From Henricia sp. BOLD:AAB3569 (Eukaryota > Echinodermata > Asteroidea > Spinulosida > Echinasteridae), in assembly GCA_037783545.1 (NCBI GenBank), contig JBBELK010000033.1:620001-684000 (forward strand): a stretch of DNA of 64,000 nt. Direction: 5' to 3'. The notes beneath the pieces are model-generated. The model ran no database searches. It saw only the letters and a list, made by a program, of their open reading frames with translations, and was not told the origin of the DNA. Position 1 is the stretch's first letter, and every line of letters begins with the position of its first letter. A program made the position numbers and the translations under genes. Shown piece after piece: positions 11,070 through 20,523 of the stretch.

Positions 11070-13185
11070 CCGACCAAGTACTAGTAAGGGTAAGTCGGGG
11101 CGTGTAGGTTTCACCCAAGGCAATGATACTACTGACTTGCGCGAGGCAGTTCAGACCTTGCAGCAAACCGTAGCGAGCCTTACTGACGCATTTTCACGCC
11201 AACAGGGTAGTACATTTGGTACTTTTGCCAGCTATGATCAAGGACTTGACGACACCCAAGCCGCACCCGAAACGGGCGAGCAACGTGGAACCAACTCGAT
11301 CGCACCCGAAACGGGCGACCAATTTTGGGCCAGTACAATCGCACCGGAGAGGGGCGACGATTTTTGTTCAGAGGAAGACGTAAATAGCCTTCTAAATATT
11401 GGCCTCGAGAAACAAGGTGAAATATTGCCCAACAGTTCACAAGAGACTGATATTGATAACACAGATGAACTGCTGGCCGATATGGCCGCACTTGTAGAAA
11501 GTGACGAAATACAGGGCCCACCGATTGATGAGAAACTGGCTAAAACTATAAACGCTTTGGCAAAAGGCAAAATCCAGCGTGAGAAATTGGACGGTAAACT
11601 GAAAAGTTACGATAAACCAGAGAACTGTGACGCATTGGGCCTTACTAAGGTCAACCCTGAAGTATGGGCATTCTTAAAACCAGGGACGAAGTCCCGAGAT
11701 CTGAAATTTCAAAAAATACAAAATTGCGTTGCACGAGCGTCAGTGGCAATAACTCGGATCATTGACCTATTGTTGAAAGCCAAAGAACCGAATTCCTTGG
11801 CTAAATTTGACACAAATGGCTCTGTCAAAATGCTCATTGATGCGATAGCCATATTAGGTCATGGGAATTGTTTATTGAACTTTCGCAGACGTGATAGTAT
11901 TAGACCTGATTTGAGTGCTAAATACGCACCACTTTGCTCGTCACAGGTGCCGATAACTAACTTGCTTTTCATTAACGATTTGACACAGTCTTGTAAGACA
12001 ATTCAAGAAACTAATAAGATCGGCTCAAAAGTGTATGGCTTTGACCAGGGAAACAGCCGGCGTGGCAGCCGTAGCCAATTCAGACCTTTTTCAGCTTACC
12101 GCGCTCGTGGCCGCCAACAGAGGGCGCCCTATCACTGGGGAAACTGGCAAAGATTCCGCGGTCGCGGAACTGGATATGGCGGTGGAGGATTCTATCAACC
12201 AACAACTGCATATGCAGAGCAAACTGACCACGGCCATAATACTAGTAAGTCCGTGAGTAAATCCCTCATTTCCATTCCTGAATCACCTATTGCTGTTAGA
12301 TTACGTTACTTTGCATCGAACTGGGAAGTAATTACTTCTGATGCCCAAGTGCTAGACATAGTGCGCCATTGCCATATCGAGTTCAACAATGAACCTTGTC
12401 AATTACAGCCACCAAAGGCAATTCAATTTTCTGGAACTGAATCGAATATGGTCGATAATGAAATCTGTTCCCTTTTTCAAAAGGGTGCCATAATTCCAGT
12501 AAAGCCTTGCAGAGGTCAATTTTTGTCTACCATTTTTCTTAGACCAAAGAAAGACGGTTCAATGCGCACTATTATTAACCTGAAGGAACTCAACAAATGT
12601 GTTGTGTACCACCATTTTAAAATGGAAACATTAAATTTTGCGTTGAAGTTGATAAGACCAAATTGCTTTTTGGCATCTATTGATCTGAAAGATGCATATT
12701 TTACCATACCTATGGCTCGGGAACATCAGAAGTATTTACGATTTAAATGGAAAGATGACCTTTGGCAATTTACATGCCTGTGTTTTGGTTTAACTAGTGC
12801 CCCTAGAATCTTTACCAAGGTTCTAAAGCCAGCCATAGCAACGCTCCGTAACATGGGCCATATATCTGTTGACTATATTGATGATTCTTTGCTCATTGGC
12901 GACACTAAGCAAGAATGGAATCGTAATATTATTGATCGATGCCGTTTAATGAATGACCTTGGTTTTGTGATTAACACAAAGAAGTCAAATATGACCCCTA
13001 CTCATTGTATTGAATTTCTTGGATTGGTCATCAACTCTGAAAATATGACTGTGCGCCTTCCTCAGAATAAAACAAAGGCATGTATTGAGATTTGTCAATC
13101 ACTGATCCATCAAACAAATCCATCAATACGCTTCTCAAGTTATTGGGAAACTTGTTTCATGTTTTCCGGCTGTGCCTCTTGGTAA
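11050..13185 (+). CDS. DIRS gag-like region fused to reverse transcriptase
   Basis: 711 codons. Residues ~1-150 are acidic and low-complexity with three APE(T/R)G repeats. Residues ~157-250 resemble the conserved gag core of DIRS elements (PPIDEKLAKTINAL, KVNPEVWAFL, SRDLKFQKIQ). Residues ~330-385 are Gly/Arg-rich (RGSRSQF, RFRGRGTGYGGGG), suited to nucleic acid binding. Residues ~440-690 are a reverse transcriptase: RPKKDGSMRTIINLKELN near 498, catalytic Asp545 in SIDLKDAYF, CFGLTSAPRIF, and YIDD at 609-612 with two catalytic aspartates. The frame stops at 13183-13185, just inside the connection to RNase H, where the next frame takes over. The start is uncertain because the true N-terminus may be the preceding frame. 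Acts in cDNA synthesis for the element. Confidence 0.92.
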   Translation: MMPASVDRPSTSKGKSGRVGFTQGNDTTDLREAVQTLQQTVASLTDAFSRQQGSTFGTFASYDQGLDDTQAAPETGEQRGTNSIAPETGDQFWASTIAPERGDDFCSEEDVNSLLNIGLEKQGEILPNSSQETDIDNTDELLADMAALVESDEIQGPPIDEKLAKTINALAKGKIQREKLDGKLKSYDKPENCDALGLTKVNPEVWAFLKPGTKSRDLKFQKIQNCVARASVAITRIIDLLLKAKEPNSLAKFDTNGSVKMLIDAIAILGHGNCLLNFRRRDSIRPDLSAKYAPLCSSQVPITNLLFINDLTQSCKTIQETNKIGSKVYGFDQGNSRRGSRSQFRPFSAYRARGRQQRAPYHWGNWQRFRGRGTGYGGGGFYQPTTAYAEQTDHGHNTSKSVSKSLISIPESPIAVRLRYFASNWEVITSDAQVLDIVRHCHIEFNNEPCQLQPPKAIQFSGTESNMVDNEICSLFQKGAIIPVKPCRGQFLSTIFLRPKKDGSMRTIINLKELNKCVVYHHFKMETLNFALKLIRPNCFLASIDLKDAYFTIPMAREHQKYLRFKWKDDLWQFTCLCFGLTSAPRIFTKVLKPAIATLRNMGHISVDYIDDSLLIGDTKQEWNRNIIDRCRLMNDLGFVINTKKSNMTPTHCIEFLGLVINSENMTVRLPQNKTKACIEICQSLIHQTNPSIRFSSYWETCFMFSGCASW

Positions 13186-14308
13186 ATTGTTTTACAGAAA
13201 TCTTGAACTGACAAAGGAGAAAGCCTTGAAAAGCAATATGGGAAATTTTAACGCAAGAATACAATTAACAACAGAAGTGCAATCAGAATTGCAATGGTGG
13301 ATTACGACTTTACCGGTTTCCTTCTACCCAATAATGCCCACAAATCCAGAACTGGAAATTCAAACAGATGCATCTGGAAATGGATGGGGAGCGTATTGCC
13401 CCACATTTGACTTACAGACAAATGGACGTTGGAAAGACAATGAATCTAAACAACACATTAATTATCTTGAACTTTTGGCAGTTTGGTATGCTTTACGGTC
13501 ATTCACTTCCCATGTCAAAGGCAAGGTCGTGGCAGTTCTTACAGATAACATTTCTGCCGCTACATACATCAATAATTTTGGAGGATGTCATTCTAAAGAA
13601 TTGAACCAATTAAGCAAGACCATATGGTTATGGTGCATAGATCGAGACATTTGGCTTTTAGCACAGCACATTGCAGGAATCGGTAACAAGACCGCAGATT
13701 CTTTATCTCGTTTGTTTAACGACAATCTCGAATGGCAACTTAACCCAGATATTTTCAAGCAAATTATGTCCACCCTTAATTGTACCCCTACAATTGATTT
13801 GTTTGCCTCGAGAATGAATTGTCAAATCACAACCTTTGTTTCCCTACAACCAGACCCAGAAGCAATAGCTTGCAATGCATTTTCTATTTCATGGTCTGAT
13901 GAAATGATTTACTGTTTCCCACCTTTCTCCCTAATTGACAGGGTCATTCAAATAATAGAAGTGGACAGAGCGACAGGAGTTCTTGTCTTCCCATGGTGGA
14001 GAACCCAACATTGGTACCCACGACTATTGCGACTGCTGGTCAAACAACCAGTCATACTTCCCAGATCAGGAGATCTCTTGCGACTCCCTCATGACCCTCG
14101 ACGCCAACACCCACTAGGTACCAGCCTAGTAATGTGTGCAGCACTCTTGTCGGGCGATCCCTGTTGTCAAGAGGACTCTCTCGGGAAACGATCCAAATCA
14201 TCTTGCAGTCTTGGAGACGAAGCACACAGAAACAATATGGCACCGCCCTTTCCAAGTGGCTTGATTTCTGTGCTGAACGACAGACGCATCCAGTTCACTC
14301 CACTATAA
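13172..14308 (+). CDS. DIRS RNase H and methyltransferase-like region
   Basis: 378 codons continuing the polymerase in another phase. Residues ~60-180 are RNase H: Asp66 in QTDASGNGWGAYC, Glu100 in YLELLAVW, Asp125 in LTDNISAA and Asp176 in NKTADSLSR, the expected D-E-D-D set that removes the RNA strand after cDNA synthesis. Residues ~190-300 match the conserved block following RNase H in DIRS elements (TIDLFASRMN, NAFSISW, FPPFSLI at 249-255), usually annotated as a Dam-like N6-adenine methyltransferase; FPPF occupies the place of the (D/N)PP(Y/F) motif. Past ~330 the frame is likely out of phase. It starts 14 bases before the previous stop, so RT and RNase H are separated by a frame break or a frameshift site near 13140. 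Confidence 0.9.
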   Translation: MPLGKLFYRNLELTKEKALKSNMGNFNARIQLTTEVQSELQWWITTLPVSFYPIMPTNPELEIQTDASGNGWGAYCPTFDLQTNGRWKDNESKQHINYLELLAVWYALRSFTSHVKGKVVAVLTDNISAATYINNFGGCHSKELNQLSKTIWLWCIDRDIWLLAQHIAGIGNKTADSLSRLFNDNLEWQLNPDIFKQIMSTLNCTPTIDLFASRMNCQITTFVSLQPDPEAIACNAFSISWSDEMIYCFPPFSLIDRVIQIIEVDRATGVLVFPWWRTQHWYPRLLRLLVKQPVILPRSGDLLRLPHDPRRQHPLGTSLVMCAALLSGDPCCQEDSLGKRSKSSCSLGDEAHRNNMAPPFPSGLISVLNDRRIQFTPL

Positions 14309-14808
14309 GTGTAGCACTTGACTTTTTAACATCACTCGTTGCTCGGGGAGCAAGCTATAGCACTGTCAATACAGCACGCAGCGCTTTGTCTATGTTGTTG
14401 TGGTCTGATCAGGAAGTAAACAGCAAGTTTGGGAATCACCCTTTAGTAATCAAATTCATGAGAGGAGTCTATCATATGAAGCCACAACTCCCGCGTTACA
14501 CGACTACCTGGGATGTTAGTCCTGTCTTGCGCTATATTGCTGGTTTAGAACCTTTGAGTTCAATTTCTTTGGAACTACTAAGTTACAAACTTGTATGCCT
14601 TTGTGCTTTAACGACTGGCCAGCGTGCTCAGACAATATCATTTATGAGTTTAGCAAATGTATGTATTGAGGAAGATCAGGCGAAGTTCATAATCACTGAA
14701 CTGGTTAAAACGTCTAGACCCAATGCATTACAGCCAACATTGGTTTTTATCTGTTTACAGGAAAGACAAGTCTTTGTGTGTGGTAAGAACTCTCTTAGAA
14801 TACATTAA
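14134..14808 (+). CDS. DIRS tyrosine recombinase, N-terminal part
   Basis: 224 codons overlapping the end of the methyltransferase-like frame, as is usual for DIRS elements. Residues ~20-110 form the SAM-like/core-binding helices (SWRRSTQKQYGTALSKWLDF, ARGASYSTVNTARSAL). Residue Arg164 in TTGQRAQT is the first catalytic arginine. The last ~20 codons (after about 14750) look out of phase. The recombinase integrates the circular double-stranded cDNA in place of an integrase. The rest of the catalytic domain is in the next frame, so the protein is broken here. Confidence 0.88.
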   Translation: MCSTLVGRSLLSRGLSRETIQIILQSWRRSTQKQYGTALSKWLDFCAERQTHPVHSTISVALDFLTSLVARGASYSTVNTARSALSMLLWSDQEVNSKFGNHPLVIKFMRGVYHMKPQLPRYTTTWDVSPVLRYIAGLEPLSSISLELLSYKLVCLCALTTGQRAQTISFMSLANVCIEEDQAKFIITELVKTSRPNALQPTLVFICLQERQVFVCGKNSLRIH

Positions 14809-14871
14809 ACGAACGAAGCAAGTTCGTAAAGGTAAACGTAATTTACTGTTAAGTTATGCGGGGCTGCAACT

Positions 14872-15111
14872 GTGAGCAGATGGCTCAAGAAAGTTCTTAA
14901 GCTAAGTGGAATAGACGTATCAGTCTTTAAGGGACACAGTTTTAGGTCTGCTTCCACTTCATCCGCAGCCTCGAAGGGCGTTCCTATTGATGTAATTTTA
15001 CAAACGGCAGGTTGGAGTAAAGCTGCTACTTTTGCTAAGTTTTATCATAGAGGCCATGACAAGATGACGGCTCAAAAAATATTTTCTGAATCCGTTTTGG
15101 AAAACAAGTGA
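14872..15111 (+). pseudogene. DIRS tyrosine recombinase, C-terminal part (separated)
   Basis: About 79 codons with no convincing start of their own. It holds the remaining catalytic residues: His22 and Arg25 in KGHSFRSAS, Trp48 in TAGWSKAATF, and nucleophile Tyr58 in KFYHRGH, numbered from 14872. A stop codon at 14873-14875 (TGA in the upstream phase) and a phase change separate it from the N-terminal part, so the recombinase cannot be read as one frame. Either the element is dead or small indels have accumulated; copy B is the same. Confidence 0.88.
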
Positions 15112-15478
15112 TACCATTTTCAACATTACATCAAAGTGTATTTGATTTGTGATTTTCCTTCAGCACAAATACAGGTGTATTAAGAGAATACCACTTGCTT
15201 GGACGGTGTACCAATTGCATTTATGAATTAACGTACAGAAATGAACAAATTTGGTTTTCATTTTCAATGGTGATGCTGATTAGGCATCGTTGTGTATGTA
15301 TCATTATCGGTTATATTGAGTAAAACCTTTTTAGGAAAGTTTAGTATTTTCGGACAGTGTACCAGTTGTATTTACAGATTGACATACAGGAATGAACCAC
15401 ATGTATGCACTTTGTTGTCAATTGTGTTGAATTTTCACTGTGGCTAATTTTCACATAACACTGTCCGAGCTTTGAAAC
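15112..15478. other. DIRS untranslated region
   Basis: AT-rich sequence between the recombinase stop and the internal complementary region. A loose internal repeat is visible (GGACGGTGTACCAATTGCATTTA near 15199 and GGACAGTGTACCAGTTGTATTTA near 15353). No gene. Confidence 0.6.
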
Positions 15479-15591
15479 CTCATGTGATTCTGAATGGAGG
15501 TAGTGGCGAGGTAGAATTGATCAATTAAACGAGAGAATTGAAGTTTGATTGTAATTCTACCGAACTACTACCGTAATGAGGAATCACATGA
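15479..15591 (+). repeat. DIRS internal complementary region
   Basis: 15479-15516 is the complement of the left end (10669-10706) and 15515-15591 is the complement of the right end (15764-15840), joined at a shared AATT. This is the layout of DIRS elements, where the region templates completion of the circular cDNA. Confidence 0.93.
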
Positions 15592-15658
15592 CACCCTCCC
15601 TGTCACCGTCCCGCCCTGCATGTGATTAGGGCCAGTGTTATGTGTATGTACTTTGAAT

Positions 15659-15840
15659 ACTGATCGGTTGAATGGATTGAGCTCCCTTTATACACTTCAG
15701 GCGCGCCTATTGTTACTTTTTTCTTTGAAAGTGTGGCATGCAAGACATTCCAGACAATGCAATCTCATGTGATTCCTCATTACGGTAGTAGTTCGGTAGA
15801 ATTACAATCAAACTTCAATTCTCTCGTTTAATTGATCAAT
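15659..15840 (-). repeat. DIRS right inverted terminal repeat and right end
   Basis: 15659-15763 is the inverse of 10707-10811; 15764-15840 is the right-end segment mirrored in the internal complementary region. 15592-15658 between the two regions holds only a short GC-rich linker. Confidence 0.92.
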
Positions 15841-16186
15841 TAGATGTAGATCCCCATAGACCGTGCACAAAGCCAAGTCATAACTGGAGAACCCTTCGAC
15901 CGATCGGAACGAAACTTGGACAGAGTGTATGGGGACGGCCTGCGAGAATTCCGTTAAAGTATCAGCTCGATCTGACATTGCAGTGGTCAGTTACGGCCAA
16001 AAGAGTGACCATTTTGTTAATAGCCGTAACCCCGGCCAACGCGGACCGATCGGTTCCAGAATTCATACCGACGAAGTCGTCTAACCTCAGGTACAACATG
16101 TTAAAAGGGCGTGGCCATCGGACATTGCGTTGTCCAGTTACGGCCATTTGAAGTTAGATGTAGATCCCCATAGACCGTGCACAAAG
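15841..16186 (+). repeat. ~315-bp satellite array, right part
   Basis: The monomer interrupted at 10668 continues here in phase (TTTGAAGTT then AGATGTAGATCCCC), followed by one more monomer that ends abruptly at CGTGCACAAAG where the 116-bp satellite starts. Confidence 0.9.
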
Positions 16187-18621
16187 AATCAGCGCCGGAA
16201 GGCGAGTTCAAAAATACCACTTTGGACACCGTCTGACCAAAACTGAATAGTGGTCAGTTTTTGTCCAAAATGGCCGAAACTGACCATGTGCGGTATTTTC
16301 GGAATGAGCGTCGATAGGCGAGTTCAAAAATACCACTTTGGACATGCACCGTCCGACCAAAAGTGAATAGTGGTCAGTTTTTGTCCAAAATGGCCGAAAC
16401 TGACCATGTGCGGTATTTTCGGAATGAGCGTAGACAGGCGAGTTCAAAAATACCACTTTGGACACCGTCCGACCAAAACTGAATAGTGGTCAGTTTTTGT
16501 CCAAAATGGCCGAAACTGACCATGTGCGGTATTTTCGGAATCACCGTCGACAGGCAAGTTCAAAAATACCACTTTGGACACCTTCCAACCAAAACTGAAT
16601 AGTGGTCAGTTTTTTTCTAAAATGGCCGACCATGTGCGGTATTTTCGGAATGAGCGTCGACAGGCGAGTTCGAAAATACCACTTTGGACACCTTCCGACT
16701 AAAACTGAATAGTGGTCAGTTTTTGTCCAAAATGGCCGACCATGTGCGGTATTTTCGGAATGAGCGTCGACAGGCGAGTTCAAAAATACCACTTTGGACA
16801 CCGTCCGACCAAAACTGAATAGTGGTCAGTTTTTGTCCAAAATGGCCGAAACTGACCATGTGCGGTATTTTCGGAATCACCGTCGACATGCAAGTTCAAA
16901 ATTACCACTTTGGACACCTTCCGGCCAAAACTGAATAGTGGTCAGTTTTTGTCTAAAATGGCCGAAACTGACCATGTGCGGTATTTTCGGAATGAGCGTC
17001 GACAGGCGAGTTCAAAAATACCACTTTGGACACCGTCCGACCAAAACGGAATAGTGGTCAGTTTTGTTCCAAAATGGCCGAAACTGACCATTCGTGCTAT
17101 TTTCGGAATCAGCGTCGAAAGGCGAGTTCAAAAATACCACTATGGATACCGTCCGACCAAAACTGAATACTGGTCAGTTTTTGTCCAAAATGGCCGAAAC
17201 TGACCATGTGTGGTATTTTCAGAATCAGTGTCGACAGGCGAGTTCAAAAATACCACTTTGGACATAGTCCGACCTAAACTGAATACTGGTCAGTTTTTGT
17301 CCAAAATGGCCGAAACTGACCATGTGTGGTATTTTCGGAATCAGCGTCGAAAGGAGAGTTCAAAAATACAACTTTGGACACCGACCGACCAAAACTGAAT
17401 ACTGGTCATTTGTTGTCCAAAATGGCCGAAACTGACCATTCGTGCTATTTTCAGAATCAGCGTCGAAAGGCGAGTTCAAAAATACCACTTTGGACACCGT
17501 CCGACCAAAACGGAATAGTGGTCATTTTTTTTGCAAAATGGCCGAAACTGACCATGTGTGGTATTTTCGGAATCAGTGTCGACAGGCGAGTTCAAAAATA
17601 CCACTATGGATACCGTCCGACCAAAACTGAATACTGGTCAGTTTTTGTCGAAAATGGCCGAAACTGACCATGTGTGGTATTTTCGGAATCAGTGTCGACA
17701 GGCGAGTTCAAAAATACCACTTTGGACATCGTCCGACCAAAACTGAATAGTGGTCAGTTTTTGTCCAAAATGGCCGAAACTGACCATGTGTGGTATTTTC
17801 GGAATCAGTGTCGACAGGCGAGTTCAAAAATACCACTTTGGACATCGTCCGACGAAAACTGAATAGTGGTCAGTTTTTGTCCAAAATGGCCGAAACTGAC
17901 CATGTGTGGTATTTTCGGAATCAGTGTCGACAGGCGAGTTCAAAAATACCACTATGGATACCGTCCGACCAAAACTGAATACTGGTCAGTTTTTGTCGAA
18001 AATGGCCGAAACTGACCATGTGTGGTATTTTCGGAATCAGTGTCGACAGGCGAGTTCAAAAATACCACTTTGGACATCGTCCGACCAAAACTGAATAGTG
18101 GTCAGTTTTTGTCCAAAATGGCCGAAACTGACCATGTGTGGTATTTTCGGAATCAGTGTCGACAGGCGAGTTCAAAAATACCACTATGGATACCGTCCGA
18201 CCAAAACTGAATACTGGTCAGTTTTTGTCGAAAATGGCCGAAACTGACCATGTGTGGTATTTTCGGAATCAGCGTCGAAAGGCGAGTTCAAAAATACCAC
18301 TTTGGACACCGTCCGACCAAAACGGAATAGTGGTCAGTTTTTTTGCAAAATGGCCGAAACTGACCATGTGTGGTATTTTCGGAATCAGTGTCGACAGGCG
18401 AGTTCAAAAATACAACTTTGGACACCGACCGACCAAAACTGAATACTGGTCATTTGTTGTCCAAAATGGCCGAAACTGACCATGTGTGATATTTTCGGAA
18501 TCAGCGTTTAAAGGCGAGTTCAAAAATACCACTTTGGACATCGTCCGACCAAAACCGAATACTGGTCAGTTTTTGTCCAAAATGGCCGAAACTGACCATG
18601 TGTGGTATTTTCGGAATCAAC
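16187..18621 (+). repeat. 116-bp satellite array, 21 monomers (copy A)
   Basis: Monomers carry GGCGAGTTCAAAAATACCAC, CCGTCCGACCAAAACTGAAT and a hairpin GGTCAGTTT...AAACTGACC (9-bp stem). Period 116 bp with a few 112-bp or shorter variants near 16560-16760. From about 17440 onward at least three monomer types alternate (CACTATGGATACCG, CACTTTGGACATCG, CACTTTGGACACCG), suggesting higher-order blocks. Open frames of 62 or 113 codons recur every 116 bp and are by-products. Confidence 0.95.
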
Positions 18622-18636
18622 GTGGGGTGATACTAT

Positions 18637-18910
18637 ATACCGGAAAACACCGGAAAACACCGGAAAATACCGGAAAACACCGGAAAACTCACCGGAAAAC
18701 ACCGGAAAACACCGGAAAACATACTAAATACCGGAAAACACACTAAATACCGGAAAACACCCGAAAACACTTAATAACACCACCCTCACTACCTGCAGAA
18801 AACACCATAAAATACTGTTTTCCGGTGTTTTCCGGTATTTAGTATGTTTTCTGGTATTTAGTATGTTTTCCGTTGTTTTCTGGTGTTTTCCGGTGTTGTC
18901 CGGTAAATAG
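18637..18910. repeat. CCGGAAAACA inverted minisatellite (large hairpin)
   Basis: Left half repeats ACCGGAAAAC (period ~10, plus ACTAAATACCGGAAAAC variants); right half (18815-18910) repeats the complement, TTTTCCGGTGTTTTCCGGT and TTTAGTATG. It sits exactly where the satellite family changes orientation. Confidence 0.9.
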
Positions 18911-19104
18911 TACTACCGGTCAGTTTCGGCCATTTTAAAAAACCCTGAAAATTTGATACTTTAGACAAAGGTCGAATTTGGTATTTTTGAACTCGCCGTT
19001 TGATGTTGATTCCAAAAATACCAAACACGGTCAGTTTCGGCCATTTTGAAAAAACCCTGAAAACTTGACACTTTAGACAAAGGTCGAATTTGGTATTTTT
19101 GAAC
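18911..19104 (-). repeat. Inverse-orientation satellite monomers before the TTATTACAC array
   Basis: One and a half monomers of the 112-bp type (GGTCAGTTTCGGCCATTTT, AGACAAAGGTCGAATTTGG), the complement of the 116-bp family. The second is broken at GGTATTTTTGAAC by the array. Confidence 0.85.
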
Positions 19105-20383
19105 TTTTATTACTTTTATTACACTTTATTACACTTTTATTACACTCTTATTACACTTTATTACACTTTATTACATTTTTATTACACTTTATTACACTCT
19201 TATTACACTTTATTACACTTTATTACACTTTTATTACACTTTATTACACTTTTATTACACTTTATTACACTTTTATTACACTCTTATTACACTTTATTAT
19301 ACTTTATTACACTTTTATTACACTTTATTACACTCTTATTACACTTTATTACACTTTATTACACTTTTATTACACTTTATTACATTTTTATTACACTTTA
19401 TTACACTCTTATTACACTTTATTACACTTTATTACACTTTTATTACACTTTATTACACTTTTATTACACTTTATTACACTTTTATTACACTCTTATTACA
19501 CTTTATTATACTTTATTACACTTTTATTACACTTTATTACACTCTTATTACACTTTATTACACTTTATTACACTTTTATTACACTTTATTACACTTTTAT
19601 TACACTTTATTACACTTTTATTACACTTTATTACACTTTTATTACACTTTATTACACTCTTATTACACTTTATTACACTTTATTACACTTTTATTACACT
19701 TTATTACACTTTTATTACACTTTATTACACTTTTATTACACTCTTATTACACTTTATTATACTTTATTACACTTTTATTACACTTTATTACACTCTTATT
19801 ACACTTTATTACACTTTATTACACTTTTATTACACTTTATTACATTTTTATTACACTTTATTACACTCTTATTACACTTTATTACACTTTATTACACTTT
19901 TATTACACTTTATTACACTTTTATTACACTTTATTACACTTTTATTACACTCTTATTACACTTTATTATACTTTATTACACTTTTATTACACTTTATTAC
20001 ACTCTTATTACACTTTATTACACTTTATTACACTTTTATTACACTTTATTACACTTTTATTACACTTTATTACACTTTTATTACACTTTATTACACTTTT
20101 ATTACACTCTTATTACACTTTATTACACTTTATTACATTTTTATTACACTTTATTACACTCTTATTACACTTTATTACACTTTATTACACTTTTATTACA
20201 CTTTATTACACTTTTATTACACTTTATTACACTTTTATTACACTCTTATTACACTCTTATTACACTTTATTACACTTTTATTACACTTTATTACACTCTT
20301 ATTACACTTTATTACACTTTATTACACTTTTATTACACTTTATTACACTTTTATTACACTTTATTACACTTTATTACACTTTA
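19105..20383 (+). repeat. TTATTACACT(T)(T)-type array 1 (copy A)
   Basis: About 1.28 kb of 10-12-bp units (TTATTACAC plus T/TT/CT). The plus strand has no stop codon in any frame, so a spurious frame of several hundred codons arises. The minus strand repeats AATAAAGTGT. Confidence 0.95.
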
Positions 20384-20523
20384 GTCGAAGGTCGAATTTG
20401 GTATTTTTGAACTCGCCTTTCGACGCTGATTCCAAAAATACCACAAACGTTCAGTTTCGGCCATTTTTGAAAAACCTGAAAACTGGACACTTTAGACAAA
20501 GGTCGAATTTGGTATTTTTGAAC
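20384..20523 (-). repeat. Satellite monomer between arrays 1 and 2
   Basis: One 112-type monomer and a partial next one, broken at GGTATTTTTGAAC, the same internal position as before. Repeated at 21718-21857. Confidence 0.85.

Larger units (their letters stand above)
10669..15840 (+). mobile_element. DIRS-type tyrosine-recombinase retrotransposon
   Basis: About 5.17 kb, inserted in a 315-bp satellite monomer whose sequence continues across the insertion. Order: left end (10669-10706), 105-bp inverted terminal repeat (10707-10811), gag-like/RT frame, RNase H and methyltransferase-like frame, tyrosine recombinase frames, internal complementary region (15479-15591), right inverted terminal repeat (15659-15763), right end (15764-15840). 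The two 105-bp repeats look identical. There is no target duplication, only a shared TT at both junctions, as expected for recombinase-mediated integration of a circular intermediate. Frame breaks near 11060, 13140 and 14750-14880 suggest it is no longer autonomous. Confidence 0.95.

Noticed and set aside
10669..15840. LTR retrotransposon interpretation of the element
   Set aside because: The terminal repeats are inverted, there is no protease or DDE integrase, and a tyrosine recombinase with an internal complementary region is present.
16187..18621. CRISPR-like regular array
   Set aside because: There are no unique spacers; the whole monomer is repeated and the context is a eukaryotic genome.
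16208..18746. Recurrent 62- and 113-codon frames across the 116-bp array
   Set aside because: They repeat every 116 bp, begin and end at fixed places in the monomer and overlap each other in different phases; no domain or splice context.
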